Assembly (NCBI GenBank): GCA_900541865.1
Contig: UQLO01000003.1
Location: 41,480-105,479, forward strand
Direction of reading: 5' to 3'
DNA length: 64,000 nt
DNA from: an uncultured Porphyromonadaceae bacterium
GTDB taxonomy: Bacteria > Bacteroidota > Bacteroidia > Bacteroidales > Muribaculaceae
Positions 51,753 to 63,400 of the stretch are shown here, in pieces. A program made the translations under genes and the position numbers. How positions within the stretch are numbered: position 1 is the first letter of the stretch; every line of letters begins with the position of its first letter. Under the pieces are notes generated by a model. The model did no database searches. It was not told the DNA's origin and saw only the letters and a program-made list of their open reading frames with translations.

Positions 51753-52025
51753 CTCCTCCCTTCTTCGACGGTCGGCTTCGCTTCGGCGGGGCCGGCCTTC
51801 TTTTTCTACCGTAATTCTGCGGTTCATCCCTTTCTTCTACCCTCTCCCCTATCAACCCAAAATTTCAACTCCCCAAAAAATTTTTTTCTCGCGCGTGCGC
51901 TCAATAATAATTACGTACTATTTCTCTTTCTTTTCTTTATTTATTTCTTTTCTTTAGATGAGGGGAGTTTGAGGGGGGAAACCTTTCTTTTCTTTCTTTC
52001 TTTCTTTTCTTTCTTGGAACGCGAA
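51753..52025. other. Intergenic region after integrase 3
   Basis: No gene is seen. GGTCGGC with GCCGGCC near 51770-51805, followed by TTCTTTTTC, is a probable integrase terminator. A pyrimidine-rich stretch (TTTCTTTTC repeats) follows at 51920-52015. Confidence 0.5.
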
Positions 52026-52337
52026 TTTTGTGGCACAAAACCCTAATACTCTATCTGTCAGCGTTTTGAGTTTTGTGCCACAAAACCCGAGTTTTGTGCC
52101 ACAAAACCCCTAACGCGCTGAGCGTCAAGATAAATGAGTTTTGTGCCACAAAACCCCTATTTTGTGCCACAAAACCCCTATTTTGTGCCACAAAACCCTC
52201 AACGTGCTATTAATCAGCAAGATATAAAGGTTGGCACTTTTTGGCACTTTTGGACAGTTCTGCCCGGCTGGGGAGTTTTGTGGCACAAAACCCTTAGCTC
52301 GCTGACTGTCAGCGCATTTGAGTTTTGTGTCACAAAA
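52026..52337. repeat. Eight copies of a 15-bp palindrome
   Basis: TTTTGTGSCACAAAA occurs at 52026, 52071, 52092, 52139, 52160, 52181 and 52276, with a variant TTTTGTGTCACAAAA at 52323. Spacings are 45, 21, 47, 21, 21, 95 and 47 bp; the 21-bp steps equal two helical turns. The right 28-bp inverted repeat (52231-52258) lies inside the array. The array could be a replication origin, a packaging site for the adjacent terminase-like gene, or a regulatory array. Confidence 0.93.
52231..52258 (-). repeat. 28-bp inverted repeat, right copy
   Basis: Exact reverse complement of 50473-50500. The two copies enclose the integrase gene. Confidence 0.9.
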
Positions 52338-52438
52338 CTGTTGTTTTCCGACGGAAAACTCTTCGACGACGCTTGGTTTGTCTAAAAGTAGACAAAAGTA
52401 GACGCCGTCACTTGTCGCCGATCAGGGCGGCGAGGCGC

Positions 52439-52756
52439 TCAGTTTTCATTCTCCAGCGCCAGAACAGCAAGGCGGTCTTCGATGGTTATCTTGGTCTCGG
52501 CACCGAGGTCGACTTCGATGGGCTTGGGCGTGATGAGGGCCTGGAGCCTGATGGCGGCGAGCACTCGGTCGGCGGGCTTCATGAGGCAGAAGTCGGCCTC
52601 CATCGAGACCTGCTTGCCTTCGGCGTCGGCCATCTCTCCACTTTTGTACTTGGCTAAAAAAGCGGCTACTTCGGCGGTTTGTGTTTTGGTTATTTTGTTC
52701 TGGCCGCCCTCCGTGCGGCCTCCCAGTTTCTTGTGTCCTTTCTCAAATTTGGGCAT
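52439..52756 (-). CDS. Putative terminase small subunit-like protein of element 3
   Basis: The 105-residue product starts MPKFEKGHKKLGGRTEGGQN and continues KITKTQTAEVAAFLAKYKSG. A basic Gly/Lys/Arg-rich N-terminus followed by a helical middle (ADRVLAAIRLQALITPKPIE) and an acidic tail is typical of phage small terminase-like or DUF5681-like proteins. Its minus-strand orientation is opposite to the neighbours. A -7 element TATCTTTG (minus, 52815-52822) lies upstream. The palindrome array beyond its 3' end may be a packaging or replication site. Confidence 0.55.
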   Translation of the reverse strand: MPKFEKGHKKLGGRTEGGQNKITKTQTAEVAAFLAKYKSGEMADAEGKQVSMEADFCLMKPADRVLAAIRLQALITPKPIEVDLGAETKITIEDRLAVLALENEN

Positions 52757-52814
52757 ATGGTTTCGGTTTGCGCCACTAAAACAGTGGCAATAGTGAAAAC
52801 TTAAAAGTCGGGTG

Positions 52815-52836
52815 CAAAGATATGGCCCTACCTTTG
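52815..52836. promoter_or_regulatory. Adjacent divergent -7 elements
   Basis: CAAAGATA (52815-52822; TATCTTTG on the minus strand) serves the terminase-like gene. TACCTTTG (52829-52836, plus) serves the ejection-protein operon. The -33 boxes are not clear, so activators may be needed. Confidence 0.5.
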
Positions 52837-52864
52837 GCAATCATTTATAACTTATCAAAATCAT

Positions 52865-53362
52865 ATGGGACTTTTTGGTAGCATAGCAGGCGGAGTGCTG
52901 GGTGTCGGAGCGTCTATCATCGGCGGCCACAGCGCGTCGAAGGCGATGAAACGAGCCCGCCAAGGCCTGGACCAACAGCGCACGAAAAACGAGAACTGGT
53001 ACAACCGACGATATAACGAGGACGAGACCCAGCGGGCGGACGCCCAGGCCATTCTGGCTCAGACGCAGGAGCGCCTGAAGACGGCCAACCGCCAGGCGGC
53101 GGGCGTCGGCGCGGTGTCGGGGATGACCGACGAGGCCCTTGCGGCGACGAAGGCAGCCAACGCCGGCATCATGGCGGATGCGGCCTCTACTATAGCGGCC
53201 AATGCCGTAGCCCGCAAGGACACTATCGAGCAGCAGTATCAGCAGAACGATATGAACATCCAGAACGCCATATCGAATACTTATGTCAACAAGGCCAACG
53301 CCATAGCGCAAGCAACGCAAGGCGTAGGCCAGGTGGCCGGAGGTATGACCGATGCATTTTAA
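52865..53362 (+). CDS. Putative DNA ejection / internal virion protein (pilot-like)
   Basis: The 165-residue product begins with a Gly-rich hydrophobic segment (MGLFGSIAGGVLGVGASIIGG) followed by a long alpha-helical, Gln/Ala-rich body (AQAILAQTQERLKTANRQAA). This composition is that of DNA pilot or internal core proteins, which form a channel across the envelope at infection. It heads the plus-strand operon that continues with two more virion-like genes. A microvirus VP2 resemblance is superficial. Confidence 0.65.
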   Translation: MGLFGSIAGGVLGVGASIIGGHSASKAMKRARQGLDQQRTKNENWYNRRYNEDETQRADAQAILAQTQERLKTANRQAAGVGAVSGMTDEALAATKAANAGIMADAASTIAANAVARKDTIEQQYQQNDMNIQNAISNTYVNKANAIAQATQGVGQVAGGMTDAF

Positions 53363-53368
53363 ACGGGT

Positions 53369-54400
53369 ATGAATATAACTCAATTACCGATTGACGGCCA
53401 GCAGCCGAACGCGCAGCATCCGGCTCAAGCCCCTCAGCCGTCGGCCGCATCGAGCCAACAGCAGCAGACTTCTCAACCGCTGCAGAGACCCGTCTACACG
53501 CCTTCTATTGCCGCCGTACCAGCGAGGCCTCTTCCCGGCTCATTCGTCGAGCACCGGCCGGATATGGTTGATGTGCTAAACCAGCTGATGCCACTTCCGA
53601 CCAAAGACCAGATCGAGGCCGAGCGCAAGCGCGAGAAGCGCGAGAAACTGATGTCCGCCATCGGCGACGGCATTATGTCGCTGAGCAATCTTTTCTACAC
53701 CGCCAAGGGCGCTCCGAATGCCTTCAACCACCAGCAGGGGATGAGTGCGGCCACTCAGGCTCGATGGGACAAGCTGAAGGCCGAACGAGAGAAGAGGCGC
53801 GATGCTTACCTCAACGCATACTTCGCCGCCGCGAAAATGGACGCGGACGCCCGCGAACGAGAACGCAGCTGGCAATACCGCTCCGGGCGCGACCAGGTCG
53901 AAGACGCCCGCTACGAGCGGAATGAGAACCGCGCCCAGCGGCAGCACGAACTTCAGATGCAGCTCCAGCGAGGCCAGATCACGGCACAGGAATACCAGAA
54001 CAAGATTGCCGAGCTTAATCTACGGAATGCGCCCACCAAGATTGAGCTGGAGAATGAAGAGCTCCGCGCAGCAAACGCCGCCAGACGGGCTGGCACCCAG
54101 CAAACGCAAGAGCAAACAAGAGGGCTGCAGCGACAGAACAGCGGGCACTATGTTGTCGGTGGCGAAACATTCTACGACCAGCAGAGGGCCATGGAACGCG
54201 CCCGGTATCTTGCGGAACAGCTTGGTGTCGGCCTCTACGAAACAGTCGAGGGACCAAACGGGCCCATGGCAAGAGAAAAGCCGCTTGGACAGCTTATGGC
54301 AGAAATCAGCCAACAGCAAAATTCCGACAGACGCACACCTTCCTCCCAATCTCAACCGACGAACACCGCGGGCGGCATAACGACAGCCTCCAATTCATAA
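53369..54400 (+). CDS. Putative internal virion protein (343 residues, Gln-rich)
   Basis: Residues 1-75 are Gln/Pro/Ala-rich and disordered (QQPNAQHPAQAPQPSAASSQ). Residues 75-250 form a long, highly charged coiled coil (QIEAERKREKREKLMSAIGD, ERSWQYRSGRDQVEDARYER). The C-terminus is again low-complexity. It starts seven bases after the pilot-like gene and precedes the giant gene by five bases. Long helical proteins encoded between pilot and giant core genes are typical of ejection machinery; the exact role is unknown. Confidence 0.6.
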   Translation: MNITQLPIDGQQPNAQHPAQAPQPSAASSQQQQTSQPLQRPVYTPSIAAVPARPLPGSFVEHRPDMVDVLNQLMPLPTKDQIEAERKREKREKLMSAIGDGIMSLSNLFYTAKGAPNAFNHQQGMSAATQARWDKLKAEREKRRDAYLNAYFAAAKMDADARERERSWQYRSGRDQVEDARYERNENRAQRQHELQMQLQRGQITAQEYQNKIAELNLRNAPTKIELENEELRAANAARRAGTQQTQEQTRGLQRQNSGHYVVGGETFYDQQRAMERARYLAEQLGVGLYETVEGPNGPMAREKPLGQLMAEISQQQNSDRRTPSSQSQPTNTAGGITTASNS

Positions 54401-54404
54401 GACT

Positions 54405-57400
54405 ATGGCACAAAACAATATAAGCAAACTATTTACGCCGTCCGGCGCGAGAAACGGCAGCTTTAGCTCCGTGGGTGACTTCAATGAGTACCTTCGGTCA
54501 GTTGAAGCCGCAAGAAAAAGAACACTCTTAGATGAGCTCCGCGCACGTTACGGCAACGTTGATAACCAAGACGAGCTCGACCACAACGGAGCCGGCACGC
54601 CGATGGCCGACGCCAGCGCGGCCAGAACCCAGGCCAGTCCGGCCCAAGCGGCGCCGGCTGCACCGGAACGTCCCGCATCCAATATGCCCGACACTCTTCA
54701 GGAGGTGGAGGAGCGGATGAAGCAGAGGGAGAACGCCGCGGCGGAAGAATCCAGTCGGCGCCAGCGGCAGATGCCGAGCTGGATGCGCTTCATGTCCGGA
54801 ATGCATTCGCCCACCGCGGGCATAGCCGGCGGCAGCCCAGGTTCGGCGGATTATGACCACCAGAAGAACAACATCCTTGCCGAAGACGAGGAGTACCAGG
54901 CGCTTCGGCGACGTCGCAATGAGATTGCCCAGGCGGAAGGCCAGCGCAGACTCCAGGAGGCTGAAGGCCGCAGAGAGCGCATCGCCGGCGCAAAAGAGGA
55001 GCTGTCTCAAGAACTCGACCGCCAGCTCTCCGAGGGCGAGTCTCGCCCTTGGAAGGCGATAGCCGCAAAGGCCGCTTTCGGCGCATCGACGGGTCTGGTC
55101 GGCGCAGCTGCCGCACTCCTGACTTCCCGCTACGCGCTCGACCCGGAATACAAAACATTGCACACCGCCGAGCGCGATGCCAACAAAGAAGTGCAAACCG
55201 CCCGCAACATGAGGGACTTCGCCCGTATGGAAGAAGAGGGAGGCGCCGCCAATAGATTCAAAGAATTCGGGCGTGGTGTGACGGACACGCTCGGCTCGGA
55301 CTCATTCTGGACCTGGGGCCTCACGGATCTGGACGCTGCCCTTGCCAAGAACGGCGTGAAGGAACGCGCCGAGGCGGGCGCTCCTCTTTCGGCGGCCGAC
55401 TATATGCTCATGGAGGCCAGCTACAACAACGACCAGACTCAGTCCGTCGCCGAGGCGGTAACGCCTTCTTTCTACGACTTCGGCGTCATCGGCACGGAGT
55501 CGCTGCCCTTTATGGTCGAGTTTCTGGCCACGGGCGGCATCGCCAACTTCATGCAGATGGGCGCGAAGGCCGGCATCAGACTGGCCACGCGAGGCCTTTC
55601 GCAGGCGGCAATACGCTCGGCGGCGAGGGATGCTCTGTCGACGGCCGCGCGAAACGGCATCAAGTTGACGAACCGCGAGGCGGTGGCCGCGGGCTTGAAG
55701 AATCTTGCCTCCCGCAGTCTGGGAAGCAAAGCCGTCTACTATACCGGCACGGCGCTGACCGACTTCGGCATCGGCCTGGGATACGCCAACACCACGGGCG
55801 CCGCCAGAACGGGCGCCGATATCCTGAACCGCCACATGGGCAGTGTCCAGAGGCTGGATGACGGCTCTTATGCCTTCGGCCACTTCGAGCCGACGCTTGA
55901 CGAGGCCGGCAATCCTGTGTCCGACAGCGAGGGCAATCCGGTGGCGCACTTTGTGCAGGGCGGCGACTCCTGGGGCAAGGCAATCTGGAAAGCTGAATTG
56001 GCCAATGCGCTCGAATACTACACCGAGATGCTGGGCGTCCATATGAGCAGCGGCGTTATCAACAGCGCCATCGGCCGGGGCATTAACAAGGTTGCCCGCA
56101 GCGGCGCCATGCAAGGCACAGGCCAGGCCGCGCGGACGGCGCGCGTCGGAATGAAGCAACTGGGCCGATGGTTCGAGCAGCGCGCCGTCAGAGGCGAGTT
56201 CGGCACCGTCGGCAAGGTCGACAAGTTCTTCGACAGCGTAGGCATCAACGGCTATTTCGGCGAGGTTCTCGAGGAGGAGGCCAATATCGTGCTCAACTCG
56301 CTTTTGGTTGGCGACAATAAGTTCTCCGACCTTTGGGACCGCAAGACGCAGATTGATATCTGGGGCGGCATGGCCTTCAGCATCGGTGGCATGAAAGCAA
56401 TGGGCTACGCCGCCGCCGGCACATATAACGGTTACCGCGCGATGCAGTTCAAAAAGGCTGAGAGTAACCTCAGCGATATGGAGGTGATTGCACGCGGACG
56501 CCTCACCGAGGAGCGCTGGGCACCCATACGCGAGCGTATCGACCAGACCGAGAACGACGGAATGGTCCAGGTCGTGGAAGATATTCTCAACGACCCTACT
56601 CTTCATGAAAACGAAAAGCGGGCTGTCCTCAACTATATCGGCGCCTCCATGGAGTTTCGCGGTTTCAACCAGGGCACCATGGTGGAGAGCAACAGCGAGG
56701 GCATCGCCGCTATGGGCGTTCGCTCAAAGCAGCGCCAGCTGGCCCACAATCAGCAGGTGGAAAACTCCTTCCGTCAGGGTTACGACGGAGCTATGGCTCC
56801 CGGCTTCGTGACGCGACGGGCCAAGCGCGCTTCCGGCCAGCAAGATCTGACCGCGGCCCTGGAGGAATACGAAAACTGGCTCCAGGGCAAGACGGCCGCC
56901 GAGCGTCTGGAGCAGATGCGTCAAGAGGGCGCTTCGGAGCAAGAGATATCCCTGGCGTTCGAAAGAGCAAAGGCCCTTGCGGCGTATCAAGGCATGCGGC
57001 AGCGTATGGAGGACAACGTCCACACCGGCGAAGTGCAGGCCCGCGAGGAGATTCGCAGCGCCGCAAACGAGCGTGGCGGCCACCAGCGCGCCGTTCTTTC
57101 CGACGGCACGAACGTCTTTATCCTGAGCGGCAACGTGGCTATGAAGGACGGGGCCGTCGACCGTCGGGCCTCCGACGACGCCATCTTCGTCTACGACCCT
57201 CAGACGCACAACAGATACTCGGTTGCGCCTTCCGAACTCGCCCAGGTGGAGACCGAGCGCTCCGCGGAAGAGGTTGAGTCCGACATCCAGGAGGCACTCG
57301 CCATAAGCCGACAGCAGCTGGAAGCCGACCTCGACGGCGCGGTGCGACCCCAGGTCGGCCAGGAGATGACGGTAGGCGTCAATGCCGACGGGTCTTTCGC

Positions 57401-60400
57401 CACGGCGCGAGTCGAGCTCGTCGACGGCGACAATGTCTATTTGTCCGGCGCCGACGGCTCGATTCGTACGGAGACCACGGCAAGCCTCCAGGCGGCCAGC
57501 GATGCCCGTGCTGACATCGAGTTTGAACAGCAGTATGCCGAACTTATGGCGCAGAGCCGGGAGGAGGAAGCGCCCGCTGAAGCTTCACGCGGGTATCAGC
57601 CCAACGACAAGATAGACTTCACGCTTCCGGACGGCACGAAGGTCCGTGGCCTCATCAGCGAGGTTTTCGACGACGGGAGTATCGAGGTTGGCTGGTTCGA
57701 CCGCAACGGCAAGGTGAAGCTCCAGGTCTACCCCAACCGGGAAGCGTTGGATGCCGTAGTGACCTCCCACCAGAGTGCGGTTCCGCAGCAGGCCCAAGAA
57801 CAGACGCCGCCCCCGCCCCCGGCAATCCAGACGGCAAATGTCGCCGCACCGGTGCAAACCCGCGAACCCGCGCCGAGTATGGAATCTGCGAATGCAAGCG
57901 AGGCGGCCTCCCAGGTCGACGCGCCTCCGTCTGTTCCGCTCACGGCCGAGCAGACCTACGAGGGTATGCGCAGGTCTAAGGGCGCCACACCGGCTTCGGT
58001 GAAGCAGAACATCCAGCGCCAACTGAGGGCGGCTCACCTCCGGCTTCAGTCGGCGCAGTCGCAAGAGCTCACCGACGAGCAGCTCGTCAATATGAGCGAG
58101 GCGGAGATTGACACCTGGAACCAGAGCTACAACTCCAATGTCGCGGAGGCTCAAGCTGCCGTGGACAAGTGGACCGCCATCGACGAGATGCACGAACAAG
58201 CAACGCAAGCTCGAGAACAAGAAGAATCTGTCGAGCCGCGACTCGCACTTCCTGAAAATGACGGCGTACAGAGCCAAGAAGGGAAAGTTCATAGCGCCGC
58301 TCAAATGTCCGTAATAGAGGCATTCAATTCCTTGCTTAATAAAAAAGGCGGCAGGGCAAAGGGGCTTTTTACTAGGGAAGGTCTGGGAAAGATAGACTTG
58401 CTCTGGGGAAACGAAAAGGAAGGGCTTAAACACCTTATCCTTCGGCATATTGTTCAACAGTCGGACTTTGGCTCGTTGGAAGAGCTTGCAAATAGTCTGG
58501 TGGACATAATTCAAAATGGAGAAATGGTGGAGCACGAAGGCGACATCCTGTTTCTCAAGGACGGGTACAAGGCTGTAGTAATAAAAAGCGCCGACGGCAA
58601 CTTTGTGCTTACGGCGTATGACCAAACTCGACCTAAGAGTGAAAAAAAGAGAAGCGAAGCAGATGCTACGCGGCTCTACCAAAGCATCTTTGGGACTGAG
58701 GATGGGAACCTTGTACCTCAGAGCTCCGCTTCTGGCGACAAAGTTAATACTTCGTCGGCAAAAAAACAAGAGCCGGGCGAAAAAAGTTCGGAGGCGCCGA
58801 GCGAAAAGGCCGGAGCTTCGCAGTCTCAAAATGCTCCCCGCGGCAAGCGAGCTGGGCTTGTGCCGACGCAGGGGCTGAACAAGCGGGAGGCGGCTGTTCT
58901 GGACGCCGTGGCCAAGCGGCTGGGCGTGACAATCGAGTTTGTGCCGGCAAGCGAGATTGGCGGCAACAACGGCTGCTATATGGCCGGCACCAACACCATC
59001 TACCTTTCCAACCGTCTGAAGACGAATGCCGACGGCAAGTCGCGCCGCGCTCTGAATGAGGCTATCATGAAGGCGATGGGCCACGAGGTGGGCCACGCCA
59101 TCCGCCGCGCATCACGCGCCAATCCCGCGCTGTGGGCGCGCTACCGACAGGCCGTCAAGGACGCCATGGGCGAGGAGGCTTTCGAGGCCGAGGTCGCAAG
59201 AATTAAAGCTCTCTACGACAAGGCCTACGACAAAATGCGCCGGGAGAATCCGGCCAAATACGGCAACCTCAAGAATCTGAGCATCGACGAGGTCGAGGAG
59301 GAGGTCGCAGTCGAGGCCGGCGGCGAACTCATCGCCAAGAATCCTTCCATCCTCAACGACCTGATCAACGCCGTCGAGGAGCCGGCGGGTCTGGTGAAGC
59401 AGATTCTCGAGGCCGTCAAGGAGGCCATAAAGAAGCTGCGCGCCGTGCTGACCGGCCACGCCGGAGAGCTCCGCGCGCTGGAGCGCATGCAACGCCAGTG
59501 GGAGGAGATGTTCCGCTACGCCGCCGAGGTCGAGCGACAGCATAAGATTTACGACAGCGAGGGCAACCCGGTCGATACCGAGGCCGTGGACCGCATCACC
59601 GAGAACCTGGGCGACTCTACGGATATGCCCGGAGGCGGCACGCGGTCGACGAAATTCTCCATCACAGCGATGGCCGAAGGAACCGGCTTCGAGGCGCTGG
59701 AGGACGACGGCAAGGGCAATGTGGCCTTCGTGGGCAGCGACGGCACCGTCTACAATGCCGACAATCCGATAACCGCCGAAAGGCTCCGCAAGGACAAGGG
59801 AAGCACCTTCGGGCTGATGACAAACGACGCGCTCCGGTTCGGCTTCATCGACGAGGCCCAAATGGGCAAGATGTACGACAGGATGGCCGTTATGCTCAAC
59901 GCCTATCTCGAAAGAGGCAGCGCCAAGAACGGCGGCTACGACAACCTTGCGGGGACCTGGCAGTGGATAGGCGAGACAATCTACAAGGCCGTGGCCCTCA
60001 ACAGCGATTCCCAGTATGGTTGGTCGCTGGACATCACCCGCGTGTGCAAGAAGAACGAGGCCATCATCTGCGCCATCTCGGAGATGCAGCGCCGTCTGGG
60101 CTACGGCATCACCCCGACCCAGATCATGGACCTCTACCTTAAGACCGTCGAAGAAGGCTACCAGGTTCCATGCGCGGTGTGCTATGTGTTCACGCGCTAT
60201 ATCCGCAACGGCAAGTACGCCACCATCATGCTCAACGGCCAGCGCAAGTACGGCGACAAACTCCGGGACACCTCAAAGATGAGTGCCAAGGAGAAAGCCG
60301 AGTACGTCGCTCACTGGCGCGCCGAACTTGCAAAACAGAAGGCCATCGAGGACGCGATGCAGAAGGACGTTGGCACCGCCAACGAGGAACTGACCCACGT

Positions 60401-63400
60401 GCTTCAGGATATTGACAAGCTGAGCTTCAGCCTTATCGGAAAACCGTCCGCCAAGGATATAGCGGCAGTCCGGGCCAAGATGGAGATACTGGACGCCCGC
60501 TGGAGGGCGGCGCTGAATGTGGTGTCGCAGTCGTCGCTTTCGAGCTGGATAACCCAATACGCCATCAAGGAGGTTAAGAAAGACGGCAAGACAAGCTGGG
60601 TGCCGTGGGAGGACTCCTCCCGCCCAATCCCCGAGGAGATAATCCTTGACCTTCGCGAGACCGCAACGGCTATGGCCGAGTATCCGGCGGTGCAGCGCTT
60701 CCGCAAGAGCCGCGGAGCTGCCGCCGGCAAGGAGATTCATTTCGTCGCCAACAACGACATCGGCGACGTGCCTATGATGCTCGGCAGTCAATCGGCCACG
60801 AAAGACATGGCCATGCCCCGCTCTATGACAGCAGAGGAATGGGAGGAGCTGAAGAGTCAGCCGAACGGAGAACTCAAGCGTGGCGTCGTCAACGACTACA
60901 AGCTGGCGGCGCAGGCCCGAACGGCCAAAGAACGCAACGCGTACCTCAAGAAAGCGAGGACTCGGCTGAAGGCTGCGCACGTCTACGCTCTGCAGCAGAC
61001 GCTTCGAGGCGGCCAACGAATGTGGTCCTGGTCGGACAACATCGAGCGGCTTGCGCCCGATGTGGCTCTGAACCTTCTTCAGCTGGAGATGCTCGGCGGA
61101 GGCCTCCAGTCCTACAGCAAGCAGCTCGAGGGCATCAAGCACGTGGCCTCCCTGCAAGGCTACGTCAACGGCTCCCTGATCGGCAAGGGTATCGGCTACC
61201 GCGAAGTGCCGGCGAACGAGGTCGAGCAATCCAAGGGCAAATTCTACCTCAAGGGCGAAGGCTACCTGGTGATGGACAAAAAAGGCAACCTCACCAAAGC
61301 CCGACATCAGGTGTATTTCGACAAGAAGACCGGCAAATACTACGCGCTGGAGTTCGACGAGGTCATGGGCATCCAGGCCTACGGCCACTACGATGAGAAC
61401 GGCGTCTACAAGAAGGGCCTATTCGACTTGAACCGACAGCTCGACAAGGCCGGCAACATCCTGGTGGGTATGAACGACATCCACGTGCGCGCCGCAATGG
61501 CATCCGACGACATAATGTTCATCATACCCTGGCACGCTTCCGGCGCCAACAACCACATTCTTCAGCAGATGTTCAATGTGCTTGGCGTCAGCTATGACCC
61601 CGAACTTGCACAGGACTTCACGAAAGTCCAGGAGGAGAAGATGATTGACGACGAGCACCCCGTCAGCGATTACCTCCGCGCGCTTTGGGAAGACCACTAC
61701 AGCAATGCCCGCGAGATACCGGGCTATGGAATGGTGAGGGGTGCAGACTTCGCCTGCGGCATTGAAGGAGGCATCGAGAGCGGCAACGGAGCCGAACTTA
61801 GCGAAGGCCAGAAGCACTACCGCGAACTCAGGGATGCCATATTCAAGGGCATCAAGGTTCCCACCGGACAAATAGACAAGAAGACCGGAAAGCCTAAGTA
61901 CAAGACCCGCACCGTCGAGGAGGAGCGCCCTGATTGGCTTCGTGAAATTCAAAACGACGCCTTCCTCAGCCAGGTGCTCAGGCAGGTGCGGAACGTAGTG
62001 GGTAAAGACGGCTTCATGACCAGCGGTGACTGCAAGTACATTTACCCCTACGAATACTGGGACGAGACATCGACTTTCGACACCGCCGACATCAACGGCG
62101 TGCGCTATCTTGAGTATTGCCGCCGTCTGGGCGTCAAGCCCAAGTTCAGCGGCAAACTCGACGGCAATCAAGAGAAGGACTTCGGCAATTTCGTGGACGA
62201 CAGAGGCTTCTGGAAAGTCCTTATCGACCGCCGAATGTACGACACCGAAGGCCGCTTCCAGCCTCTGCGCCCCGTCGACGTCGCCGGCTTTACGATGGAG
62301 CTGGTCGACCCACTGCAGACCGAGCGCGAGTTCGAGGTGACGAGGGTTGCCAACGAGGAGGCCGCCGCCAAGATAGTCGACAAGACCATGGAGATGGAAT
62401 CGGCCCGCATCAACGGCATCGCCCAGGTGGACTACGACATGACCCTTGAAAGCGCCGTCGAGGAATACCGCAAGGCGCGCGCCCTCGAGGCCCCTAAGTT
62501 CTCCGTCTCCGAGAACAACGACATCCGCTTCCGCGTCCGCGAGGGGGCTGCGCCGAGTAAGACCAAGAGGGTGTACAAGCTGATGAGGCTGGGCACCGAC
62601 GGCAAGCTCTATCCGCTGTTCGTCGACGCGGCCGCTCCTACCGAGCTGGGCGTATGGTATGACGCCGATAGCCCCAATCTCGATATGCTCAGGGGTCGCG
62701 AGCCGGGTATTTACCTTGTCAATGGTCTTACGGGCGAGGTCGTGAGCCGCGAGGATTTCAACCGCGAGCATCCCGATATGGCCACGACAACCAAATACCC
62801 AAGCAAGGATGCCATCAACTTCGCAACCAACAATAATCTTCGCTGGGTCTATATCGAAGAAACCGGCAAAGCGCAGAAGCGCTTCGGAGGCGAAAGCCGC
62901 AAGTATTGGAACCTGGGCATAAACGGCTCCGGCACGGTCAGCACCTTCTCTATGCGCCCCGGCTGGCACGCCGCTTCTCTGCCGACTATGCGCCAGATTG
63001 GCAAAGGCAAAAACAAAGACCTGCGCGACGACAGCTTTGTGTGGGTCGAGGGCGAAGTCTCCGCCGACGTGGACTACAATGAGGAGGCATCCCGCAATCC
63101 GGACAAAGACCTTCCGGACCGTATCCCCACCGACGGCTACTATATGAAGGCCACCAATGCCGATGCTGCAAAAAGCCAAGCCGACCGCGTGGGCTGGTAC
63201 GTAGCCGGAGCCTTCAAGGCCAACCGTATCATCAGCGACGCCGAAGCGCGCCGAGTGATAGACGAGTACAATGCCGCGCATCCTGACGCCGCTCCGGTCG
63301 AGTACGACTACGCTCGCGAAAGCGGCAAAGACTTCACGCCCCAGAACGAGCTGGAGGAACAGCAGCGCATAAACGAGGCCAACGAACGTTTCAATGCCGA

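Noticed and set aside
52865..53362. Microvirus pilot protein implying an integrated microvirus
   Set aside because: The neighbours are a terminase-like gene and a giant internal protein, which fit a tailed phage; no microvirus capsid gene is seen.
57585..63281. Long minus-strand frames (503, 249, 371 and 620 residues) opposite the giant gene
   Set aside because: They mirror the codon pattern of the plus-strand giant gene and show no domain of their own.
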